DNA of 64,000 bases from Methylobacillus methanolivorans (GTDB taxonomy: Bacteria > Pseudomonadota > Gammaproteobacteria > Burkholderiales > Methylophilaceae): the NCBI RefSeq assembly GCF_020531845.1, contig NZ_JAJAVF010000002.1:469543-533542 (forward strand), read 5' to 3'. The position numbers were made by a program, and so were the translations under genes. Shown here in pieces: positions 8,246-16,140 of this stretch (position 1 is its first letter; the number at the start of each line of letters is the position of its first letter). The notes beneath the pieces were generated by a model that had not been told where the DNA came from, ran no database searches, and saw nothing but the letters and a program-made list of their open reading frames with translations.

Positions 8246-9634
8246 TTAGGCAAAGCTACGTGGGCGGCGTGCTGGACGATCACCATCATGACGCTTGGCT
8301 GGCGCACGGTTGGCATCGGTGCGGCCACTGGCAGCACGGTCACCAAAGGTACGGCCTTCTGAGCGATTGCCGTCACGTTGACCGTCGCGGTTGCCAAAGC
8401 CTTGTCCACGAGACTTATAGCCGCCGCCATTACCACCTGGGCGTTGACCAGGGCGACCACTGCGTGGCTTGTCGTTGCGCTCCATACGAGGCGCTGGGCG
8501 CTTAGGCTCCAGGCCTTCAACTACGGAAATTTCCAGACGCTGGCCGGTGTATTGCTCGATCTTGCGCAACTGGTGCCTATCCATGTGGGAGGCGAAAGAC
8601 AAAGCCGTGCCTGTGTTGCCGGCGCGGCCAGTACGACCGATACGGTGAACATAATCTTCTGCAAATTTTGGCAGATCATAATTAATCACATGCGTGATGC
8701 CATGTACGTCGATACCACGTGCCGCCACATCCGTGGCTACCAATACACGCACATCGCCATGACGCAGCTTGGTCAGGGTACGGTTACGCGCGCCTTGGGT
8801 CATGTCGCCATGCAAGGCGGCTGACTTGTGGCCTGCGGCGTACAAATCTTCTGCCAGCAAGTCTGCGTGACGCTTGGTTGAAGTGAACACGATGGCTTGA
8901 TTAACTTCAGGTGCAATCAACAAATGCTCCAGCAATTTGTTTTTATGTGCCATGTCATCAACGAACAGCAGCTTCTGCTCGATGTTGGCATGCTTTTCCT
9001 TGACTGCAGCAATCTGGATTACCTTAGGATTCTTGAGCAAAGTCTTGGCGATGTTAGCAATCTGGCCTTCGAAAGTGGCAGAGAACATCAATGTCTGGCG
9101 CTCACCAGGCAATGCAGAGGAAATACGCTCGATATCGGGCATGAAGCCCATATCCAGCATGCGGTCAGCTTCGTCAAGGATCAGCATCTGCAGGCGGGAC
9201 ATGTCAATGCGGCCACGCTCCATGTGATCCAGCAGACGGCCAGGAGTAGCGACCAGGATATCAATCGGTTGTGACAGCAGCTTGTTTTGCAGCGGGTATG
9301 GCATGCCGCCGACGATGCTGACAGTACGAGCGCGCAGGAACTTACCATACTTACGTGCGGCTTCATTGACCTGAGCGGCCAGTTCACGTGTTGGCGTCAA
9401 TACCAGGATGCGTGGGCCACGGCTCTTGGCTGGGTGTGGTGTTGCCAGCAGGTTGAGTGCTGGCAGGGTAAATGCTGCGGTTTTGCCAGTGCCGGTCTGG
9501 GCAGAGGCCATCAGGTCGTGACCTTCCAGCACTTCAGGAATTGCCTGGGCTTGGATAGGGGTAGGAGAGTTGTAGCCAGCCTCGGTTAATGCACGCAGGA
9601 TGGATGGGTGTAGGTTCAAGCTTTCAAAAGACAC
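8246..9634 (-). CDS. rhlE: DEAD-box ATP-dependent RNA helicase RhlE
   Basis: 462 residues from GTG 9634, chosen over an upstream ATG at 9676 because AAAGGG lies 4-5 bases before the GTG and the protein then begins MSFESLNLHP, the usual RhlE N-terminus. Motifs seen: Q motif SPTPIQAQAIP, Walker A AQTGTGKT (45-52), PTRELA, LDEADRMLDMGF, SAT, and HRIGRTGRAG. The last 90 residues are Gly/Arg/Asn-rich (RSGRPGQRPGGNGG and similar), an RGG-like RNA-binding tail. Together with the downstream helicase it forms a tandem paralogue pair. It is preceded by about 350 bases without a gene, which may include a long leader. Confidence 0.93.
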   Translation of the reverse strand: MSFESLNLHPSILRALTEAGYNSPTPIQAQAIPEVLEGHDLMASAQTGTGKTAAFTLPALNLLATPHPAKSRGPRILVLTPTRELAAQVNEAARKYGKFLRARTVSIVGGMPYPLQNKLLSQPIDILVATPGRLLDHMERGRIDMSRLQMLILDEADRMLDMGFMPDIERISSALPGERQTLMFSATFEGQIANIAKTLLKNPKVIQIAAVKEKHANIEQKLLFVDDMAHKNKLLEHLLIAPEVNQAIVFTSTKRHADLLAEDLYAAGHKSAALHGDMTQGARNRTLTKLRHGDVRVLVATDVAARGIDVHGITHVINYDLPKFAEDYVHRIGRTGRAGNTGTALSFASHMDRHQLRKIEQYTGQRLEISVVEGLEPKRPAPRMERNDKPRSGRPGQRPGGNGGGYKSRGQGFGNRDGQRDGNRSEGRTFGDRAASGRTDANRAPAKRHDGDRPARRPRSFA

Positions 9635-9982
9635 AAAATTCCCTTTCAAGGAAAACTGACAAGGCCTTGAGTTCAAGGCCCAAAAGGGCGCAAGCAGCCA
9701 TAGTGACCCTGCCTGGTGGGCAGTATCAGTATTAGGCGCAATGACTAAAATTTTTTTAGCATTCTTACCGGCGCACGGGCATAGCCACTAACCGGTAACA
9801 AATACAAGAGAGCCGTAAAATTGCACAGGCTTCGAGAGGCTAGGGCGATGAATCATCAATTCGTCTGAATTGAATCAGACCGGCAGTATATAGCTTGTCC
9901 TTAATTTGTCAAAGGTTTTCACGCGGATTTAATCAACTCTGTGTTAAAATCGCGCACTTTTTCGCCAATAGAGTAATTACAC
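9635..9982. other. Divergent intergenic region rhlE / typA
   Basis: About 350 bases without a convincing gene between two divergent genes. A TTAAAAT-like -10 hexamer sits about 30 bases before the typA start, but no good -35 is found at the right spacing. The rhlE side would give a long 5' leader, as seen for some cold-regulated RNA helicases. An ATG-started ORF of 16 codons around 9741 lacks a ribosome binding site and is not called. Confidence 0.4.
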
Positions 9983-11791
9983 ATGTCGCGCGCCCTTCGT
10001 AATATCGCCATCATCGCTCACGTTGATCATGGCAAGACCACCATGGTGGACAAGCTCCTGCAACAGGCTGGCACATTTGCCGCCCACCAGCAGGTTTCAG
10101 AACGTGTCATGGATTCGGGAGATATTGAAAAGGAACGCGGTATTACCATCCTAGCCAAGAATACCGCCGTCAATTACGAAGGCACGCACATTAATATTGT
10201 TGATACACCAGGCCACGCTGACTTTGGTGGTGAAGTTGAGCGCGTATTGGGCATGGTGGATGGCGTTGTGCTGTTGGTTGATTCCGTAGAAGGACCGATG
10301 CCTCAGACTCGCTTCGTCACCAAGAAGGCGCTTGCACTTGGCTTGCGTCCTATTGTTGTGATTAATAAGGTGGATCGTCCCGGTGCGCGCCCTGACTGGG
10401 TGATCAACCAGACTTTCGACCTGTTCGCCAACTTGGGCGCAACAGATGAGCAGCTCGATTTCCCAGTTGTCTACGCTTCCGGCCTGAACGGCTTTGCAAA
10501 GATGGATCTGAAGCAAGAGTCGGACAATATGCGTCCCTTGTTTGAGACCATCCTTAGCCACGTGCAGCCGCCTGCAGGTGATAGCAATGCCGGATTGCAA
10601 CTACAGATTTCTGCACTAGATTACTCTACTTACACTGGTCGTTTGGGCGTGGGCCGCATCCGTAATGGCCGTATTAAGCCTGGTCAGGTAGTTTCCGTGA
10701 TGAAGGGTGACGAGCAAGTTGCCCAAGGCCGTATTAACCAGGTACTGGGTTTCCGTGGTTTGGAGCGTGTGCAGGTAGAAGAAGCTGAGGCTGGTGATAT
10801 CGTTATTATTTCCGGTATCGAGGAAATAGGTATTGGTGTGACCGTGGCTGACCGTGACAATCCTGTCGGCCTGCCTATCCTTGCCGTGGATGAGCCTACC
10901 CTGACCATGGACTTCATGGTGAACACTTCACCACTGGCCGGTACCGAGGGCAAGTTCGTGACTAGCCGTCAGATCCGTGATCGCTTGACCAAGGAACTGC
11001 TGACCAACGTAGCGCTCAAGGTGGAAGATACAGCCGATGCTGACATATTCCGTGTGTCTGGCCGTGGTGAGTTGCACTTGACCATCTTGCTGGAAAACAT
11101 GCGTCGTGAAGGCTATGAAATTGCTGTAGGTAAGCCTCGCGTAGTGTACCGTGATATTGATGGCCAGAAGTGTGAGCCTTATGAAATCCTGACGGTTGAC
11201 CTGGAAGATGACTGCCAGGGCGCTGTGATGGAAGAGCTAGGCCGCCGTCGTGGCGAATTGCAGAATATGGAATCCGACGGTAATGGTCGTACCCGCCTGG
11301 AATACAAGATTCCAGCGCGTGGCCTGATCGGTTTCCAGAGCGAATTCCTTACTATGACCCGCGGTACAGGCCTGATGGCGCATATTTTTGATGAGTACGC
11401 GCCTGTCAAGGCTGATATGCCTGGTCGCCGTAACGGTGTACTGATTTCTTCTGAGCAGGGTGATGCAGTCGCTTATGCGCTGTGGAAGTTGCAGGATCGC
11501 GGTCGCATGTTCTCCGTACCTGGCGACAAGCTGTATGAAGGCATGATCATTGGTATCCATAGCCGTGACAATGATTTGATCGTTAACCCGATCAAGGGTA
11601 AGCAACTCACTAACGTGCGTGCGTCCGGTACTGACGAAGCTGTACGTTTGATCCCGCCAGTGCAGTTGACTCTGGAATCTGCTGTTGAGTTTATTGATGA
11701 TGATGAATTGGTGGAAATCACACCTAAGAACATCCGTATCCGTAAGCGTCACCTGCTGGAGCATGAGCGCAAGCGTGCGGCTAAGGATTAA
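9983..11791 (+). CDS. typA: Ribosome-associated GTPase TypA/BipA
   Basis: 602 residues, the normal length for TypA/BipA. G motifs are visible: G1 AHVDHGKTT (12-20), G2 in the ERGITI stretch, G3 [10 protein letters not shown], and G4 [10 protein letters not shown]. They are followed by EF-G-like domains II, III and V and the BipA-specific C-terminal domain. The protein binds 70S ribosomes and takes part in 50S assembly and in growth at low temperature or under stress, by family knowledge. It is divergent from the RhlE helicases and is followed by a strong terminator, so it is probably monocistronic. Codon use looks like that of a well-expressed gene. Confidence 0.97.
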   Translation: MSRALRNIAIIAHVDHGKTTMVDKLLQQAGTFAAHQQVSERVMDSGDIEKERGITILAKNTAVNYEGTHINIVDTPGHADFGGEVERVLGMVDGVVLLVDSVEGPMPQTRFVTKKALALGLRPIVVINKVDRPGARPDWVINQTFDLFANLGATDEQLDFPVVYASGLNGFAKMDLKQESDNMRPLFETILSHVQPPAGDSNAGLQLQISALDYSTYTGRLGVGRIRNGRIKPGQVVSVMKGDEQVAQGRINQVLGFRGLERVQVEEAEAGDIVIISGIEEIGIGVTVADRDNPVGLPILAVDEPTLTMDFMVNTSPLAGTEGKFVTSRQIRDRLTKELLTNVALKVEDTADADIFRVSGRGELHLTILLENMRREGYEIAVGKPRVVYRDIDGQKCEPYEILTVDLEDDCQGAVMEELGRRRGELQNMESDGNGRTRLEYKIPARGLIGFQSEFLTMTRGTGLMAHIFDEYAPVKADMPGRRNGVLISSEQGDAVAYALWKLQDRGRMFSVPGDKLYEGMIIGIHSRDNDLIVNPIKGKQLTNVRASGTDEAVRLIPPVQLTLESAVEFIDDDELVEITPKNIRIRKRHLLEHERKRAAKD

Positions 11792-11813
11792 ACTTCCTTA
11801 GTATGTTTCCCAG

Positions 11814-11839
11814 AAAACCCCGGCTTGCCGGGGTTTTTT
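11814..11839 (+). terminator. Rho-independent terminator of typA
   Basis: Arm AAAACCCCGGC, short loop, and GCCGGGG followed by six T, 23 bases after the typA stop codon. Confidence 0.92.
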
Positions 11840-11870
11840 CTTTTCAGGCGTCGAGATGACAAGCCGTGCT

Positions 11871-11957
11871 AAAATTGTTTCAAAATTGTAACAACAACTA
11901 TTGCCATGGGGGTATGCCTTCATGCAGAATGCACATGTATATACAAAATTGTATATA
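11871..11957. promoter_or_regulatory. AAAATTGT repeats and 20-bp palindrome
   Basis: AAAATTGT occurs at 11871, 11882 and 11945. The last two are part of an identical 10-mer CAAAATTGTA, 63 bases apart (about six helical turns). The third copy is the centre of a near-perfect 20-bp palindrome at 11938-11957 (TATATACAAA / ATTGTATATA, 9 of 10 pairs). This arrangement lies upstream of the TPR-oxygenase gene and resembles a multi-site operator. The binding protein is unknown. Confidence 0.45.
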
Positions 11958-12038
11958 GCCCGGCCCCGCTCAGCGGGACGGTTTTGCATGAGCAGCCATC
12001 AGAGCTGCAATGCATATAATGGACTATGGAGATGTGCA

Positions 12039-13760
12039 ATGAAGCAAGGTGTGCAGACGGCGAGGCAGCCTGGGCAGGGAGAAGTGCACGCGCTTTTCAA
12101 CCTATACAATACGGGCCAACTTCAATCGGCGGAAGCAAAAGCCCGTGCCTTGATCAAGCAATATCCCTCCGCGTTGGTAGTCTACAACGTATTGGGTGTC
12201 GCGTTGGAAGGACAAGGTAAGTTTGAAGAAGCGGTACAAAGCTATCGCAGGGCGCTAGCCATTAACCCAGCTATTTCTGAAATGCATTTTAACCTGGGGT
12301 CGGTGTTGTCGCAGCTTGGGCGAGATGATGAGGCGATGACCGCTTATCAGCGAGCGATTGCGATCAGCCCCGGCTTGGCTGTTGCGCATTTCAACCTGGC
12401 GGCACTACTACAAAAAAAGCAGTTGCTGGAAGATGCCATCAAACATTACCGGCAAGCTGTGGTTATCGAGCCAGGGTTTTTTGAAGCTTATGGTGCCATG
12501 GGTACTGCCTTGCAACAGCAGGGGCATCTTGATGATGCGATTGCATGTTATCGTCAATCACTGGCAATTTCTGACCATGCCTTGGGGCATTTCAATCTTG
12601 CGACTGCATTGCGTGACCGCGGTGCCTTGGAGCAAGCTGTGTCGCATTATCGCCAGGCGATTGTTATGCAGCCAAATTATCCTGATGCTCACAATAATCT
12701 CGGTGAGGTGTTCCGGGATCAGGGAAATATGGAAAATGCAGTGGCTTGCTATCTGCAGGCGTTACGCATGCAGCCAGGCCACCAAGCTGCCTCGTTCAAT
12801 ATGGCGCAATTTCTCTATGATGCCGGGAAGTTCATTGAGGCTATTCCGTATTTTGAGGATGCACGTCAGGAGGATTGGCAGGAGCGCATTCTCTATTGCC
12901 TGTACAAATCCGAACAGTACGAGATTTTTCGCCGCCGCTTGATACCGATGCTTGAGGTAAAAGAGCATGTATCACCATTCCTGGCGACCTTGTCCACGCA
13001 TTACGCGACCAATTTTCATATCGATGATAGCTATCGCTTTTGCAAGCAGCCCATGGATTATGTATTCCATCGGAGTATCAAGGCATTAGCCGAACCGGAT
13101 AGCCCGCTACTGGAGCAATTGCTGAGAGACATCAACCTGACCGAGATTGCCGAGCGCAAGCAAGGACGGTTGCATCATGGGATGCAGTCCGCGGGTAATC
13201 TGTTCAAGCGCAAGGAAGATGCATTCTGCGAATTGGCAGATTTGATTCGTGCGGAAGTGCTTGCCTATGCGGAGCAGTTTAAGGGGCAGAATTGCGATCT
13301 CATGCGACACTTTCCTGAACAGGTAGAGTTTGCAAGCTCCTGGTATGTGCGTATGCGTCAGGGTGGGCATCTTACTTCGCATATTCATGAGATCGGCTGG
13401 CTGAGTGGATGTGTATATCTGGCGCTGCCGCAGCAAGTGCAGGGACAGCATGATGGTTGCATTGAATTCAGCACCCATGGCGATGACTACCCCAAGTTGC
13501 ATGATGATTTTCCGGCCAAGACAATCAAGCCAGTCGTGGGGGATATCGTGCTGTTTCCCTCCTCGTTATTTCATCGCACCATTCCGTTTCACTCTGACGA
13601 AGAGCGCATTTGTATTGCGTTTGATATCAAGCCAGCGACAACATTTGCACAAAAGGCATTAAGCTTCAATAGCATGAAAGTGCTGCTGTTTACAGCGTTC
13701 AACCTGGTTGTGGCGGAAATTGCCGAGATAGCGGCCTGGTCACTGCGTTTGGTGGTCTAG
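12039..13760 (+). CDS. TPR protein with C-terminal 2OG-Fe(II) oxygenase-like domain
   Basis: 573 residues from ATG 12039, preceded by TGGAGA at suitable spacing; in-frame upstream ATGs at 11991 and 11901 are possible but less likely. Residues up to about 280 form some eight tetratricopeptide repeats (for example NPAISEMHFNLGSVLSQLGR). After a linker comes a domain with HIHEIGW, a second histidine in FHRTIPF, and Arg in EERICIAFD. This is the HxH/E...H...R pattern of putative 2-oxoglutarate/Fe(II) oxygenases joined to TPRs. The C-terminal 25 residues are hydrophobic. The substrate is unknown; TPRs imply a protein partner. The gene stands alone between typA and rmuC. Confidence 0.75.
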   Translation: MKQGVQTARQPGQGEVHALFNLYNTGQLQSAEAKARALIKQYPSALVVYNVLGVALEGQGKFEEAVQSYRRALAINPAISEMHFNLGSVLSQLGRDDEAMTAYQRAIAISPGLAVAHFNLAALLQKKQLLEDAIKHYRQAVVIEPGFFEAYGAMGTALQQQGHLDDAIACYRQSLAISDHALGHFNLATALRDRGALEQAVSHYRQAIVMQPNYPDAHNNLGEVFRDQGNMENAVACYLQALRMQPGHQAASFNMAQFLYDAGKFIEAIPYFEDARQEDWQERILYCLYKSEQYEIFRRRLIPMLEVKEHVSPFLATLSTHYATNFHIDDSYRFCKQPMDYVFHRSIKALAEPDSPLLEQLLRDINLTEIAERKQGRLHHGMQSAGNLFKRKEDAFCELADLIRAEVLAYAEQFKGQNCDLMRHFPEQVEFASSWYVRMRQGGHLTSHIHEIGWLSGCVYLALPQQVQGQHDGCIEFSTHGDDYPKLHDDFPAKTIKPVVGDIVLFPSSLFHRTIPFHSDEERICIAFDIKPATTFAQKALSFNSMKVLLFTAFNLVVAEIAEIAAWSLRLVV

Positions 13761-13898
13761 CCAGTTTGCTGGTTGCTCCGGGATTCTCCTTGCTTTCCCT
13801 GACCTAGCCCGGGGCGACCATTTTTCTCAGTGGGTTTTTGGCTAACTGCCGGATGCATGGCGGCTGGCTGGCGAGGGATGCGCTATAATTCCATCCCT

Positions 13899-15221
13899 AT
13901 GATAGATACATTGCTTCTCATCGCCGCGCTAGTCTCACTGATTATTCTGCTCTGGCTTGCCTATCGTCAGTTGAATAGCGCTAATGCCAGTCAGCAATTG
14001 CTGCAGCAACTCGAGGCAAAGCACCGCGAGATGCTGCGCGACCTCAATGATGGCCTCAACAAATTGGGCGATCGCCTGAATCAATCCTCAAATGAACAAG
14101 CCGAGCGCTTGCGTGCTGCAGTAGCGCAAGAGCTGCAACAAACACGTGATGCCATGAAGGTGCTGGAGTTGAGCCAGACGGAAAGCCTGGCTCACACGCG
14201 TGAGACGATGCTGGAACGTCTGCATGTGACACTGGCAGAGCAGGGCAAGGCAGAGCAGGCGTTGATTCAGGATACGATGCTCAAGGCGACTACCCAACTT
14301 ACCAATAGTATTGAGGCGTTGACCAAGACGGTAGATGGTCGCCTGGAGCAAATTGGCGGCAAGGTGTCAGAGCGCCTGGATGAAGGTTTCAAGAAAACCA
14401 ACGATACCTTCGTGCGCGTCATGGAACGCCTTGCTACTATCGACGAGGCACAGAAAAAAATTGATGGCTTGACGACCAATGTAGTGAGCCTGCAAGAGCT
14501 ACTGGGTGACAAGCGTTCACGCGGCGCTTTTGGCGAAGTGCAACTAGAAGCCTTGGTACGTAATGTATTACCTGTCACTTCCTATGCCATGCAGCATATG
14601 CTGGGCAACGGTACGCGGGTAGATTGCGCGTTGTTCCTGCCTGAGCCTACAGGCACGGTGGCGGTTGATTCCAAGTTCCCGCTGGAAAATTATCATCGCA
14701 TGCTGGATCGTGACATCACTGATGCCGAGCGTGTGACGGCGCAACGTCAGTTCAAGGCTGATGTCAAAAAGCATGTGGATGATATTGCCAGCAAGTACAT
14801 CATCCCGAATGTGACGTCAGACGGAGCGGTGATGTTCATCCCTGCGGAAGCCGTGTTTGCCGAGATTCATGCTTATCATCCTGACCTAGTTGATTATGCG
14901 ATGAGTCGTCGGGTATGGGTGGTGTCGCCTACAACGCTGATGGCAGTACTGAATACAGCACGTGCAGTGCTCAAGGATGTGGAAACCCGCAAGCAGGTGC
15001 ATATCATCAAGGATGAGCTGGGCAAACTTTCCAAGGAGTTTTCGCGCTTCGATGTGCGCATGAAGAAGCTTGCTGACCACATTCGCCAAGCCCATGAGGA
15101 TGTGCAGGATGTGCACACCACAAGCCAGAAAATCTCGCGCCGCTTTGCGCAGATTGAGCGCGTAGAGCTCGAAGGCGAGGCGCAGGGCCTGGCGTTACCG
15201 GATAACGATCTAGAGGAGTAG
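13899..15221 (+). CDS. rmuC: DNA recombination protein RmuC
   Basis: 440 residues from ATG 13899; an upstream in-frame ATG at 13830 would add a poorly conserved leader before the membrane helix. A hydrophobic helix (about 3-20) anchors the protein. A long coiled coil follows (about 25-190, rich in Gln, Leu and Glu), then the RmuC nuclease-like domain with VDSKFPLENY and the helical C-terminus. RmuC limits inversions between short inverted repeats, by family knowledge. A TATAAT hexamer at 13884-13889 lies just upstream, but a matching -35 is not evident. The next gene's ribosome binding site overlaps its stop codon, so it heads an operon with the 59-codon ORF, moaD and moaE. Confidence 0.9.
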   Translation: MIDTLLLIAALVSLIILLWLAYRQLNSANASQQLLQQLEAKHREMLRDLNDGLNKLGDRLNQSSNEQAERLRAAVAQELQQTRDAMKVLELSQTESLAHTRETMLERLHVTLAEQGKAEQALIQDTMLKATTQLTNSIEALTKTVDGRLEQIGGKVSERLDEGFKKTNDTFVRVMERLATIDEAQKKIDGLTTNVVSLQELLGDKRSRGAFGEVQLEALVRNVLPVTSYAMQHMLGNGTRVDCALFLPEPTGTVAVDSKFPLENYHRMLDRDITDAERVTAQRQFKADVKKHVDDIASKYIIPNVTSDGAVMFIPAEAVFAEIHAYHPDLVDYAMSRRVWVVSPTTLMAVLNTARAVLKDVETRKQVHIIKDELGKLSKEFSRFDVRMKKLADHIRQAHEDVQDVHTTSQKISRRFAQIERVELEGEAQGLALPDNDLEE

Positions 15222-15225
15222 TAAC

Positions 15226-15405
15226 ATGAGTGATGAACAAGGCTTGATCATGCTGATCCAGCAATATGCCAGCAAATTTGGCATTACCTTCAGTTCCAGC
15301 TTGATGGACAACGAAGAGCACAAGCAAAAATTATTGATGCTGATGATGGATGCCATCAACGGCAAGCGCGGTCCGGTGACCGATCAGGATGTGACCGGCG
15401 CATGA
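15226..15405 (+). CDS. Small conserved-looking protein, 59 residues
   Basis: A short ORF with a clear ribosome binding site (AGAGGAG, 8 bases before ATG) starting 4 bases after the rmuC stop. Its TGA overlaps the moaD start as ATGA. It reads MSDEQGLIMLIQQYASK and onwards: acidic and helical, with Met-rich LLMLMMDAI in the middle and no Cys, signal peptide or membrane segment. I do not recognise the family. Tight coupling on both sides supports real translation. Function could relate to molybdopterin synthesis or just to coupling of moaD expression. Confidence 0.72.
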   Translation: MSDEQGLIMLIQQYASKFGITFSSSLMDNEEHKQKLLMLMMDAINGKRGPVTDQDVTGA

Positions 15406-15653
15406 TCCAGTTGCTGTACTTTGCCAGGCTACGTGAGGCGTTGGGCAGTGATGGCGAAAGCCTGGACTGGCAGGAGCCAGGTACAGTTGCTGAACTGAAG
15501 CAAAAATTGGCCATGCGTGGCAGTGTTTGGCAGCAGCAATTTGCTGGCAATGCCAGTTTGCGTGCAGCTGTTAACCAAGTGTTGGTGCCGGAAACGATGC
15601 TCGTACAGCCTGGTGATGAGGTGGCATTTTTTCCACCTGTGACAGGGGGCTAG
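15402..15653 (+). CDS. moaD: Molybdopterin synthase sulfur-carrier subunit MoaD
   Basis: 83 residues, the normal size for MoaD, with a ubiquitin-like beta-grasp pattern. It ends in the required Gly-Gly (EVAFFPPVTGG), which is adenylated and converted to a thiocarboxylate that donates sulfur to precursor Z. The start ATG overlaps the preceding stop (ATGA). The stop codon is followed immediately by moaE, so the two subunits are translationally coupled. No other moa gene is in the window. Confidence 0.95.
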   Translation: MIQLLYFARLREALGSDGESLDWQEPGTVAELKQKLAMRGSVWQQQFAGNASLRAAVNQVLVPETMLVQPGDEVAFFPPVTGG

Positions 15654-16103
15654 ATGATGGTGCGCGTACAGCAAGAAGATTTTGACGTTGGGACAGAAAT
15701 CACCCGGCTACGCTTGCAATACCCCCAGGCAGGGGCTGTAGTTTCCTTCACTGGACAAGTACGCGACCTGAATGACGGTCAATCCGTGGCGAGCCTGACG
15801 CTGGAGCATTATCCCGGGATGACCGAAAAGTCCCTGGATGCAATTGTTGTGCAAGCCAGGCAACGCTGGCATATATTTGATGCTCTCGTCATCCATCGCA
15901 TTGGTACCTTGCCACCACAGGCACAAATCGTGCTGGTGATAGTCGCAAGTGCCCATAGAGGCGACGCTTTTGCTGCCTGCGAATTCATCATGGATTACCT
16001 TAAAACCGAAGCGCCATTCTGGAAGAAGGAAGTCACGCCAGAAGGAGCCAAGTGGCTGGATGAACGTGCGAGTGACTACGCTGCACGCGAACGCTGGCAA
16101 TAA
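15654..16103 (+). CDS. moaE: Molybdopterin synthase catalytic subunit MoaE
   Basis: 149 residues, the usual MoaE length. Typical segments are AGAVVSFTGQVRD near residue 30, LEHYPGMTEK, HRIGTLPP, and the KTEAPFWKKE stretch carrying the active-site lysines. It forms a heterotetramer with MoaD and makes the dithiolene of molybdopterin. The start at 15654 abuts the moaD stop; a second ATG at 15657 is equally possible. Confidence 0.96.
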   Translation: MMVRVQQEDFDVGTEITRLRLQYPQAGAVVSFTGQVRDLNDGQSVASLTLEHYPGMTEKSLDAIVVQARQRWHIFDALVIHRIGTLPPQAQIVLVIVASAHRGDAFAACEFIMDYLKTEAPFWKKEVTPEGAKWLDERASDYAARERWQ

Positions 16104-16140
16104 TTACTTTACAACCTCAATCTCATACTTTCCCATCTGA

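Noticed and set aside
13884..13889. TATAAT before rmuC, and a similar hexamer at 12015 before the TPR gene
   Set aside because: No -35 at suitable spacing was found, so they are mentioned in the gene entries but not called as promoters.
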